Source: Porites lobata (lineage: Eukaryota; Cnidaria; Anthozoa; Scleractinia; Poritidae). From it: a stretch of 64,000 bases of DNA. The stretch covers positions 4,350,001 through 4,414,000 of the forward strand of contig CALNXK010000007.1 in NCBI GenBank assembly GCA_942486035.1, given 5' to 3'. The first letter of the stretch is position 1. The number at the start of each line of letters is the position of its first letter. The position numbers and the translations under genes were made by a program. A model generated the notes under the pieces. That model worked only from the letters and a program-made list of their open reading frames with translations, was not told the DNA's origin and did not search any database. Shown piece by piece: positions 54,582 to 64,000 of the stretch.

Positions 54582-55479
54582 ATCTCTTAATGCCCTTTTT
54601 TTCCTGAATTTTTAAAAAAAACTGTAAATTTACTAATTTAAATTTTTTCCCACGTAGGTCACTAATGTAGAAGAATCAACTCAATAAATTGATGTTATGG
54701 TAACGTTCCTGTCAGCAAATAAATAGCATTTATTATAAGATTAAAGCAATAGTAGATATCCTTGTACATAAACAACATATAAATTTAATTTTTTAGAACG
54801 TGAATCATAGTTCTATGGTTGTAAAAATATCACTGTCAGTGTTAAGCAAAGTAAAATCATTCAATTAGCGTCTGCTATGTTTTTGCTTTTATAAGTGTGT
54901 TCGGTCCTAAAGTAAAAAATCAGTGAAAAAGACTTGCAAGGCTTTCTGGTCATAGAAGGTATTTTAATTAAATATTTTATTTACTATTCATTGTTGTCTT
55001 GCATGTACACATCCATTTGACAGTGCAGTTAAGGTCACTTCCACACCTGGCTAGCTAGCTAACATTATTTTTTTCTGACTGAAAAAATCAGCAAAACTTG
55101 TATTATTTATATATGGAGGAAGTTCTTGTTTGTGGGCACCTATTGGGCCTTCTTAACCCAGGCTTCACCCAAAGTTTGTAGTAAATGTGGCAAATTCACA
55201 AAAATGCCCCAATTTTTTGTATTACAATCCTAAGAAATAAACAGCACTTTACAAGAGCTCTCATTTGAGTTGTAACACGATTTGAATTCCTCAATGGTTT
55301 TAAAAGTTGCACTGTTTTTCTTTTTAAGTCTTAGAGTAATAAGCTATCTTGTTGTAACTCAGCCTAAGGATTGAAGGGTTAAACTGATTAAGAATCAATT
55401 AGCTTGAAACTTTTTTTCCGTCATGGTATCAGTCATTTATGAGAGCTGAGAATAGACGATTTTCCCGTGAGGCACTTGG

Positions 55480-55670
55480 TACTCTAGCCTTCGATTGAGT
55501 GTGAGGCCGAGGTTGACCTTGTTTTGATCAAACGTCCTTTGTTTTCTTGTGGAAATTATGCTTGAAAAATACTAGTTTGCATATGAACAGCACGCATGAT
55601 TTACATATGAAAGCAGTAAGGTTTGTATCAAAACAAGGTCAACTCCAGCCTTGGTTTTGTAAAATGGGCT
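55480..55670. mobile_element. Inverted-repeat element, copy 2 (GACCTTGTTTTGATACAAACC family)
   Basis: Matches 42172-42360 from GGTAC-CTAGCCTTC through GGTTTGTATCAAAACAAGGTCA. Confidence 0.75.
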
Positions 55671-55866
55671 ATTGTTCTCTAGTCATCAAATAAGGAAACA
55701 AAATTGACATGATAATATAAATATTATAACTGTCTACTTTAAAAGGTGTGTGCTGGACTTGTAAGTTTTGAAAATTTGTTTTGATTGGAGCCATACCCAG
55801 TGGAGATAAACCAAGGCAGTTTTTGTCTGTGCCTTGTGAAAAAAACTAATGGGCTCTTAGTTAAAG

Positions 55867-56217
55867 ATACAGTCAAAGGTCTTGTAATGGACCCTCCTTT
55901 TAGCAGACAGCTCAACTGTAGGGACCTTTAGCCTGTGTAGCAACAGTTTCTGTGTTTTTTTGGAGCAAAGAAAGACCTCGCAAAAAAAGGGGTGAGTAAA
56001 AGAGGGGGAGGGAGAGGGGAAGTAAGGAAACTCCAACCCCCACCTCCCACCTCGTTCATTTTTTGGCTATGGTGCCATTATTCATGGGGCCAAATCCCAT
56101 TCCTTGGTCTTTGTTTGCTTTGTAACCTCATGGAAATGCTTGCTTGGAACCGTCAATTGAACCCTCCACTTATGAAAATCATTCGAAGGTGTCCACTTTA
56201 GGAAGCTTTGACTGTAT
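55867..56217. mobile_element. 351-bp MITE with 12-bp TIRs
   Basis: ATACAGTCAAAG at the left and CTTTGACTGTAT at the right are exact inverted repeats. The interior reads like a diverged relative of the 54418 element, with GGACCCTCC and GGTGTCCACTTTAGGAAGC. Confidence 0.75.
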
Positions 56218-57244
56218 TTTGTAAAAGGCATTGACAGAATTTTTATCTGACTTTTATCCTACTTATTACTCAATAAGTCTAAAGAGTGAAAGCGATGGCT
56301 TAATCTTTGAGGTACCTGTATTTAATTTCTACAAAGCTCCCTCATTTGTACAGGCAATAGCTAATTAACCCTTTATAAGTCCCAAGAGTGATCAACATCA
56401 ATTTTCTCCTAACAATGCCCATAAAATAATAAACAAGAGAAAGGTTATGAGAATTGAACAAAATGATCACTCAAGGGGCTTTAAACAAAAAAGTGTTTTT
56501 CGAATGTGGGTGCCATTTTTGCAATGGGCTAAAAGCTTTTTTCTCTACACAAGGTGTCTGACTACAGGATTATTGTTCCATAATGATTAAATTATACAGG
56601 GACTGCCACTTCAATTAAATATTACTGCTGTAAATGATACTAGATGACTATATTATGGATAGCAATATTATTATGGTTATAGAACTTTTCAAAAACGAAA
56701 TTTTGTTTTTTGTGTGTTGGTTGGAAAAAAGGGATCAATACTTGACACGCTGGTGAAAATTTCCGATTAAATTCATGACTTTTTACTAGTTAAAAAGTAC
56801 GTAAGATTTCCCACAGTAGTTGACAATGGTAAGAAGTGGTAATTAATTAAAACACCCAAAGTTCTAATTAGAGGGTTATTGGTATATGATGGGAGTGGCT
56901 ACTCAGAACGGTTGATAAACTTACCTGTGAAGAAGGAAATGAGGTTACAAGAAACAGTGCTGGACACTGCATAATTATTGTGACTTTTAGTAACATAAAC
57001 TATCTATGAAAAATTACCTCTTTCCTTAACTGGAAGCCAAAAAATGGCACTGCATTCTTTTGTTGTTCATATATTACAGATTATGAAAATAAATGCAGTG
57101 TTTTTATGTGGCTGGAACCACAACTGTTAACTTGAAGTTAGCCAACATAAAATGTATTTTTGTGATATATATATACCTGAGCTTTTACCGTTGCCCATTA
57201 ATTACTTTTCCTTTGTTGTTACTTTAACCATAAATTAAGGTTGG

Positions 57245-57546
57245 AACACACCAGGTGACAAATTGCAGCAACCCGTTCCAGTGATAAATCACTCCTTGTG
57301 TACAGGTTGGGTGGCCAGTTGCAGCAGCACATTGCTGCGTAAAATTGCTTTGTGTGTACAAGGGAATTTTGTTGCCATAACAAGTTGCACAAATTCAATC
57401 TGATTTCTTTTTTGTGACTTGTTGTGGTGACAAAATTCTGTTGCAGAGACAAAGATTTTCACAAAATTTTCTAGTGCACACAAAGAAATTTGTCACTCTG
57501 ACATGCTGCTACAACATGTGGCTGCAAGTTTTCACCTAGTGTGTTT
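57245..57546. mobile_element. 302-bp MITE with about 25-bp TIRs
   Basis: AACACACCAGGTGACAAATT plus GCAGC at the left is the reverse complement, with a few changes, of GTGGCTGCAAGTTTTCACCT plus AGTGTGTT at the right. No ORF. Confidence 0.8.
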
Positions 57547-59464
57547 TGACCTTTAGCCGGTGAGAGCAGATGCCCTCCCCAGGATTTTCCTTCACACACC
57601 CAGTAAACAAAAGCAGGTAGGTATCTGCTCTTGCAGGCCACCCAAACATTAAATAGCATCTTGTATTTCTTCTTTTTTTCACTGGTTAACTGAAAGTAAA
57701 GGTGTCGAGAATAAAGAAAAAGGTCACAAACTTGAAATGTTTTGATTGGTTTGGTTTGCCTTGCAACGTGACAAATCTCAGTATTAAGACTAGTAGAATG
57801 ATTGGTTCTTCCCGTGGCAATTTGTACTCACCCAAAATTACCAGAGTCGCCCACAACAGGTGGGAGGGAAATCTTAAGGTACACCCCTTTAAATAGACCC
57901 CTAGAGATGGCCCCTGGTATTCTTAGTCCTTTTATACTCTCCAGAGTGCCTACCCAAGAGAGTTGACGGTATGTAAATAGTGTGTTTCCAAGAAATATTT
58001 ATGTCCACCATATGGAGGATCATTGAAAATTCTGTCATTAGAGTGTCAATATTTTTTGAAGAAAGTATAAAACTAAATGGAAACTTCCAGAGAAGTGGAG
58101 TTTAAACCAAAGAACCCTTCATGGGGAGATGGGGATATTGCTGTAGTACCAAAATACACCATTCGGGTTTTTTAATATTGATGCAAATCAAAGGAAGAAC
58201 AGTTTTACATGTCTTGAAAATACTGTTGACTCTGGGAGAATAAGAATCCTTTGGCAACTGTCAGTGGCAAAAAGACGGGGAGGAGGGGGGCACAAAACCT
58301 GCTATGCTATACAAAGGTAGCATAGCGTCCAGCCTGGAGCAACCACTAAGCATTTGAGCCCCCTTCCAATGCTTACCCTGTTTGAGACTGACCTTTTTTA
58401 TTCACTACATTTCGCACACAGAATTAAGTATTTCCTTAAAACTGACATGATAGAATTTTATGTAGAGCACACATCGCCCACGATCATTCCCTTTTCAAGA
58501 TGCTAAACAGTGAAATTGTATACCAGGTTTAAGACTGAAGACCCCCCGCAAAATCAAGGAAATATCCCCCAAGAGAAGAGCAGTTATTGACAGAGGCTCA
58601 AACAAGTGATCCTTAGTGGAGTTTTAATAACAAAAGTAAAACTAAGCCAAGGTTCCACTTTAGAAATCAGTACTCCTTGAACACTTTAATGACTAATACA
58701 CACTCTTTAAGATAAATATTCTATAAATACTTTATAAATCCAGACATGCATCTATTCTACAGGTAAATAAATAGCATCTGGCAAAACTTTTTTCACTCCA
58801 CTTAACTTAGTCCTGGTATGTTAGGAAACACACAGTAATTTTTCACAGTGTTTGTGAGAAGAGTTGTAAATCTTTATGTTTTCACGTTGGTTTGACTGCA
58901 CAAATGATCTGGTCCAGAAGATGTAAGTTTATTTGTGTGTGAACCAATGTTTACCATTCATTCTGTGTGGTTCCAAAAAATAGTCTTGCCAACTCCATGA
59001 AGATTGATTGGAACTTCCAAGGAAGAAGTCAAGAGCACCTCAAAAGGCCAAAAAATGGGGATGGTGGGGGATCAAGGCTAAAAATCTCCAAGGGGGCAGT
59101 ATGGCACCGCTGCAATTTTTCTGGAACAACACATCTGATATAAATTTTACAGAAAATAATTTTTTTCAAAGACTTAACATAACGTAAGCAACTCAAAACC
59201 CAGACAAATAAAATCTTTTTTTCATCTGCGACTTACATATCCTCTTCCATGAAAACTCACAGTTGTGCCAAATTACATAATGTTATAGCTCTTTCTTCAC
59301 TCTAATTAGCTCAGGCTATTTCTAAAAGAAACGTTATCACTCTTCTGGTACTCTCGCTTACATTCATGAGAGAATTCCTTCAATAGCATGCTACAGGGCT
59401 AGACACATTTCCTCACACAAATCACAGATCAGAGTATCTAGTTTATACGATTCCTTTGAACTCC

Positions 59465-61665
59465 TCATGGAGGATTGTCAAAAGGCACAATCTCCATCTC
59501 TTTAAACTTTCGTTGAACCCCAGGCTTCAGGGATTGGGTGTTGTAATACCAGATCGGGTCTCCTCCCTTGTTGAAATCTGAAAACCAATATTGCTTGTAT
59601 TAGCGAATAACCGTGCTCTTGATAATTCTACCATTAACCAGGCTTTTAGGGATTGAGACACTGAGGGTTAGTTATTTAAACAAAGTCTAACTTAGACCAC
59701 GGTTAAGGAAATCTTTGGACCCCCAGATCTCTTCCTTAGTGGGAATGCCTTTCTAGTCTACATTATATGCCTTCATGAAAAACTCTGTTTAAATAACTGA
59801 ATGTTCAGGTTTGGTCTGTACTTATATACCACTCATGCATGTACATGCACATCATAAAGGCAGTTAACGACATACAGGTTGACTTCCTGGTACTTTTTGT
59901 GGTAATTAGATCTTTATGGTATTCTTTAACCAGAATGAAAACCGTATTATCTCTGAAATCAGTCAGCCAGTTGAACTATTCCTTGCCACAGTAAGGTTAG
60001 GTTAGTTGTTAATCAAGAGCGCTGGTCTGCAGAGAGAGATGCGAGTTCAGTTCCCACCGTGATTGACACTCAGGGTATTTAAATAACTAGTTTCTGCCTT
60101 TGCCCTGGAAATGGTTAGACCTGGGGGCACTCCCTTATTTGGCCAAAATGGGTATCAAATTGAAAACTTGGATATTTTGCTTTTTTTGAGGACTGGGGAA
60201 CCCTGAGTGACAGAGAAAAAACGTCAGAGCAGAGACGCAAACAAACAGCAAACTCGACCCATGTAGGGTGTTGCTTTTGAGATTTAAACCCATGGCACAC
60301 TGAAAGTGTGTGGTCACCATGGTGCCAGGATTAAACTCATCATAGAGAATAAGAAAACATATAAACTGACCCTGGAAAGACTGTTCACTTCAACCTCATA
60401 ATTTCAAGTTTGATACAAGGGGAAAGCAGAAAACTACAGGAATTACTTTAAGGCGCGTTCATTCCATACCTCACTATAAGGGAAGTTTTAGTTCACAATT
60501 GAGCATACTGTGTTGTTGTAGCTCGTAGGGCTTGGATTCCCAAAGGATGCAAAGAAAATATCATGCTCTTTTCATTATCTTCTGTGAATTAATTGTAGAG
60601 ATACAAAATAATTACTGATTGAGTTTTTTACATGCTTTCGATAGTGTAAATTGAGTACCCAGTGCCTGGAAATGTGTGGGAGTGCAGTGCATGGCATGCT
60701 TCTCACAACTATCAGGTTCCATATCTATATACCCAATATCACACCAAAAAGGGCTCAAAGAAGGGAGTGCCCCCTCCCCCTCTTCCGGCCTAAGACTACC
60801 CTAGACCAATATTTAGTGTAAAGTGGAATGAAGATTTGATCGGGGCAACACATACAGCTTTAGAATGCCATAGGCGGCAGAGTTCTGGATTCTAGGCTCT
60901 GTGGGCATGCTATGATGCCAAACTTTATACTTGCTGTGACAGATCGTGTAATTAGTTAACACAATAAATTTTGTCCCTGCAACTTGTTGTCAGTGATTGT
61001 CATACGGTTTATGGAGAAAATAAACCATTCTTTACATTAAATAGTGGTCGGGTATCAATTTCCAACTTTCACTTTGCTTAAAATATTATTTTCACTTTGT
61101 TTTATTCAGTTAAAAACCCTGTAATACCTTAATGCAATAATGCTAGTTTTCTCGGTTCGCATTACGTAACACGATCACAAACTACTCCACACTTAAAATT
61201 TTAAAAGCTCAATTAAGTTTTGAAACATGTTCGGACGTCCTTACCATTTCCTCCTCTTACTTCAAGAGATTTTCCTGCCAGTTTGGCTAAATTTCCTCTA
61301 GTAACACTTGAGCAGTGTAAATAGTTATTTGACTGTTCTCCAAAGTGCACATAAAACGAGCCCCTTACACCGGTTTCACGCTTGATGCATTGACATATCA
61401 ATTTCGCGTCCGCATTGTTGGGAAATTCGATCTTGTGTTCTTTGCCACGGTACACAACTGTAATTGATTCCAGCTCTTCTCTGATATTCTCATTTTCTTG
61501 TTGCACTTGCTGTTTATTCATTTTTGTTCTGGTCTTTGTAATGTTTTCACTCATCATGTCCAAAAAGCGTTTTTGAAACTTTTCTGAACCGTGATTAATG
61601 CATATGTGGCACCGTCCCGAGTACTGAGGACCGATCGTGACGCATACATGATTGGCACTTGACAT
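59465..61665 (-). CDS. Two-exon gene of unknown family (177 aa)
   Basis: Exon 1 is 61245-61665 (ATG at 61665) and ends in the donor G|GTAAGG. Exon 2 is 59465-59577, with acceptor TTGGTTTTCAG and TGA at 59465-59467. The phase-1 junction keeps the frame (534 nt). I do not recognise the protein. A Cys/His cluster, CHICINH (Cys19, Cys22, His25), opens it. A Gln/Glu/Asn-rich coiled-coil-like helix spans about 45-70. A beta-rich block follows at about 71-140 (ITVVYRGKEHKIEFP ... FYVHFGEQ ... NLAKLAGKSLEVRGG), which has the rhythm of a ubiquitin-like or beta-grasp fold. Exon 2 adds a 38-residue tail with DPIWYYNTQSL and EMEIVPFDNPP. No signal peptide or membrane segment. Function unknown; the fold is inference. 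Confidence 0.7.
59578..61244 (-). other. Intron of the unknown two-exon gene
   Basis: The 1667-bp GT-AG intron contains a weak tRNA-like remnant (about 60005-60060, B-box-like GCGAGTTCAGTTCCC). It also contains the 60123-60778 repeat. Confidence 0.6.
60123..60778. mobile_element. Repeat with 14-bp terminal inverted words
   Basis: GGGGGCACTCCCTT at the left and AAGGGAGTGCCCCC at the right bound about 655 bp of non-coding sequence. Only the ends are convincing, and the interior is undiagnostic. Confidence 0.55.
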
Positions 61666-62005
61666 CCAAGGGATTAGACACGACACGTCCCAAAATGACC
61701 AATTTGCATGGGCGGTCGTTTTAATACGAGAATCGAGCCACAGAAAGTCTCATTTTCCGCGAAGATATCCGGACACATTTCTTTTTAGCCCAGGTGATGT
61801 TAACAGGCTTTCCGTTCACCTTGCTTCTGTAAAAAAAAAAAAAAAAACGACTGTCTGAGACTGAGAAAGCTTCAGCTTCAGATCCTGAGTGGACGGAGGG
61901 AGGGTACGTTGTTAAATTTTTGTTGATACTCGATATTAGCGGAGGAGAGGTTGTGTTTAGAAATAAACACTTCCCCCTCCCTTGGCCATCTTCACCGAAC
62001 AGATT

Positions 62006-62136
62006 AGCCTGCGCGGCAGGCGTTTGAAAGGGAAGGGAAAGGGAGTTTTGGGAAAGGGAGTTTTAGGCGCGAGAGAAACGTGGTCTTGCGCCCTAATCCC
62101 CTTCCCATTCCCTTTCGAACGCCTGCCACGCAGGCT
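62006..62136. mobile_element. 131-bp foldback element with 37-bp arms
   Basis: AGCCTGCGCGGCAGGCGTTT plus GAAAGGGAAGGGAAAGG at the left pairs with CCTTCCCATTCCCTTTCGAA plus CGCCTGCCACGCAGGCT at the right. The loop duplicates GGGAAAGGGAGTTTT. Confidence 0.85.
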
Positions 62137-62318
62137 GCGAACAGATACGCTCGACAGACGAAATGAGAAGGAATTTTCTGGGTGATGATCGAATATATTC
62201 GTGACCTGTGACGTGTAACCTTCGAATTGCTGTTTTAGCCGTGACTAATTTGTCTTGTGATTGTAAGCAACAACAACAATTTTATTTGTAGTTGCCGTTA
62301 TAGAAACAACAAACAAAA

Positions 62319-62655
62319 TACCGTAAAATTCCGAAAATAAGCCGACGGGGATTATAGTTTTCAAAGGCCCTTTTTGAGGGGCTTATTTTTGGAGGGGCGT
62401 ATATTCGGAGGGGCTTATCTACGGAGGGAAATTTGCGTTCCAAACTCGATTGGGCTAGCCTTATAGTTGGAAGTAAATTTAACGTTTTTGTTTTGTTGTA
62501 CTTTGTATTTGAGGGCAATTTTCCATGTACAAGTCCCCGGGGGACTTAGATTTGGAGGGGCGATTTAACGGAGGGTTTTTTGCGTTACCCGTTTGGGGGG
62601 CCTATATTTGGAGGGGCTTATACATAGAGGGGCCTATTTTCGGAATTTTACGGTA
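62319..62655. mobile_element. 337-bp MITE with about 25-bp TIRs
   Basis: TACCGTAAAATTCCGAAAAT plus AAGCC at the left is the inverted complement of GGCCTATTTTCGGAATTTTA plus CGGTA at the right. The interior repeats GGAGGGGCTTAT-type words at least four times. Confidence 0.85.
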
Positions 62656-62962
62656 ACTTGATAACTGTGGATTAATGGTAGTTATTTCTTTATTTCAAGT
62701 GAAAAATGGTTTAACTAGGTCATTACTTGTTTGTTTTTTTTTTGTTTTTGTGTTTGTTTTTTTTCTGAAAATGCCAAAAATTTGGGTCGGTCGGACGACG
62801 CCAAACGGAGAAAAAACGGGGAGGGCCTTATTAGATGGCCAAACAAAAAGTTGGAGTAGCTACAATTTAGAGCTGGTAAATATTTGGTTCAGAAGAATCA
62901 ACGGCCGAGAGCTACCGTTTTGGAGAACAATAGGCCTTTTGTTTTTTTCGAGTAGATGAAAG

Positions 62963-62968
62963 TTTATT
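62963..62968 (-). promoter_or_regulatory. Candidate poly(A) signal AATAAA
   Basis: TTTATT on the plus strand, at a sensible distance (about 250 bp) after the stop codon of the cysteine-rich gene. Confidence 0.45.
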
Positions 62969-63215
62969 TCACTACAGCATATATTTTCTTGACATTGCTG
63001 GTAATAAGCAAAGTTGACATTCTACCTAGATAGAAATGACTTAGACTGGCCCATAAGTGTTTCTGTGCACAGAAAAAAATAACAATGGAAAAACAACATA
63101 ATTGCATAAAACCAAACTAAGCCGACTACGCAACACACCATCTAAGAGTGAACACTCGGAGACACAGGAGATCGTCCGGGTAGCATCAGCCAGCTCAAAT
63201 ACCAGCAAAGATTAA

Positions 63216-63969
63216 TCACTGGCCTTTCTTGTCACGAGGCACGCAGTATCCAAAAAGGTATTTAGAGTCCTCGCTAAACGAAGGCGTAATCTTCCATCCG
63301 TAGCAACTGCATTGGCCGTTAGATTTCAACATGGACGAGAAAGCACTGCAACCTTTCCAAACTGCGATACATTTCGCTTCGCAATGCCTTTTACAATAAT
63401 CCTTGTTTTCAAACCAGGCGTCATCTGGAGCTTTCATGTCAGGAGTAGTGGTGGGCATTTTGTCAGTTGGGAGGTACACTAAGTTAACATTAAAGATGTC
63501 TGAACATGGCTTTGAAGTCTGGCGTGAGCACTGGCCTGTAAAGAATAATGATGATAAAAAAAGTCATTTTCCACTTTGTAAAATGTGTACAGAGGTATAG
63601 TAATAGGTGATGAGAATCGCTCAGGGGCGCATATTGTCATGGCATTCAGTCCTTGACGCATCATGATCCTTGACGGGTCAATTTTAAAAACTGTCGAGGC
63701 CTCCGGGTTAGAAATTGGCTTCGTAGGGAGCACACAACCAATGGCTTCTGGCTTCGCCCCGGGATGAGTCGTCTTACATTTATATAAGTAAATCTGTGCA
63801 AAAAATAACCTTAACTTTAAAGCTTATTGAACACTGAGAGTAGCGTCGCGACCTTAGCTTTCAAGTTCTTTGCTCAATAAAATACTTGATTAATACGTGT
63901 AGTTGCCTTACCAACGGCGACAATAGATAAAAGAAGAAGGGAGACAAACGTTAAGCCACTCTGAGCCAT
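63216..63969 (-). CDS. Secreted cysteine-rich protein (125 aa), two exons
   Basis: Exon 1 is 63912-63969 (ATG at 63969) and encodes a textbook signal peptide (MAQSGLTFVSLLLLSIVAV) ending in donor G|GTAAGG. Exon 2 is 63216-63535, with acceptor TATTCTTTACAG and TGA at 63216-63218. The phase-1 junction is in frame (378 nt). The mature part has nine cysteines: two near the N-terminus, the cluster CKRHCEAKC, a KGCSAFSS segment, GQCSCYGW and GYCVPR near the end. The spacing C-x3-C-x3-C, then C-x2-F, then C-x-C resembles PAN/WSC-like lectin modules, but I cannot assign a family. Secretion is well supported. A role in adhesion, matrix, immunity or venom cannot be told apart. The odd number of cysteines leaves one possibly unpaired. 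Confidence 0.75.
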
Positions 63970-64000
63970 GATTATTGTCTCACGCTTTAAAACCCTGTGG

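Larger units (their letters stand above)
52618..59464. other. PDE5 3' flank and gene-poor spacer
   Basis: ATTAAA at 52753-52758 is the nearest candidate poly(A) signal of the PDE5-type gene, and AAATAAATAG near 54717 is a distal one. No exon is supported, and the open frames at 53891-54181 and 55992-56201 look like chance. The spacer holds the elements listed at 54418, 55480, 55867 and 57245. Confidence 0.5.
61666..63215. other. Spacer between the two minus-strand genes
   Basis: It contains the promoter side of the unknown gene, a 17-A run (61831-61847) and two MITEs (62006-62136, 62319-62655). AATAAA on the minus strand (62963-62968) is a good poly(A) signal about 250 bp after the stop codon of the downstream cysteine-rich gene. 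The open frames at 61982-62185 and 62675-62959 lie in or beside repeats and are not convincing genes. Confidence 0.6.

Noticed and set aside
63479..63733. Minus-strand frame between the two exons of the cysteine-rich gene as a middle exon
   Set aside because: Joining it after the signal-peptide exon in the required phase meets a stop at once. The direct junction 63912 to 63535 is in frame and has a strong acceptor.

Overview
The window is animal nuclear DNA: compact GT-AG exons, long AT-rich introns, a full-length metazoan-type SRP (7SL) RNA gene and a dense load of short foldback or MITE-like repeats, tRNA-derived SINE fragments and a non-LTR retrotransposon. The gene set (EXD1 and a PDE5-type phosphodiesterase with clear vertebrate counterparts) and the style of the repeats suggest an invertebrate, most likely an anthozoan cnidarian such as a coral or sea anemone. 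That assignment is inference; nothing in the sequence fixes a species.

Layout from left to right. (1) 2102-2664 (+): last exon of a Ly6/uPAR-like, probably GPI-anchored cysteine-rich surface protein. (2) 4697-4995 (-): SRP RNA gene, with an ATF/CREB-like site just upstream and a T6 terminator. (3) 5528-19396 (+): a complete 13-exon EXD1 gene (696 codons): Lsm-like N-terminus, RG-containing linker, DEDD-type exonuclease fold with key acidic residues replaced, and a long polar C-terminal tail. EXD1 belongs to the animal piRNA machinery in mouse. (4) 19397-30054: gene-poor and rich in mobile elements, including a 5'-truncated LINE with an open 580-codon reverse transcriptase reading frame, inserted into an older repeat array. 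(5) 30055-52617 (+): a complete 22-exon PDE5-type cGMP phosphodiesterase (852 aa) with both GAF domains, the PKG phosphorylation motif and all catalytic residues. Its invariant catalytic residues sit at a constant offset of 20 from human PDE5A numbering. (6) 52618-59464: repeats only. (7) 59465-61665 (-): a two-exon gene of unknown family (177 aa) with a CxxC-H cluster, a short coiled coil and a ubiquitin-like-looking beta-rich segment. (8) 63216-63969 (-): a two-exon secreted cysteine-rich protein (125 aa).

The genes look like unrelated neighbours, and nothing indicates an operon or a joint pathway. The SRP RNA gene and EXD1 are divergent, with 532 bp between their starts, and may share a promoter region. 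The introns and spacers record repeated transposition: several palindromic elements have exact target-site duplications, and one MITE is nested in an arm of a larger foldback element. I found no CRISPR array, rRNA gene, intact tRNA gene or prokaryotic operon.
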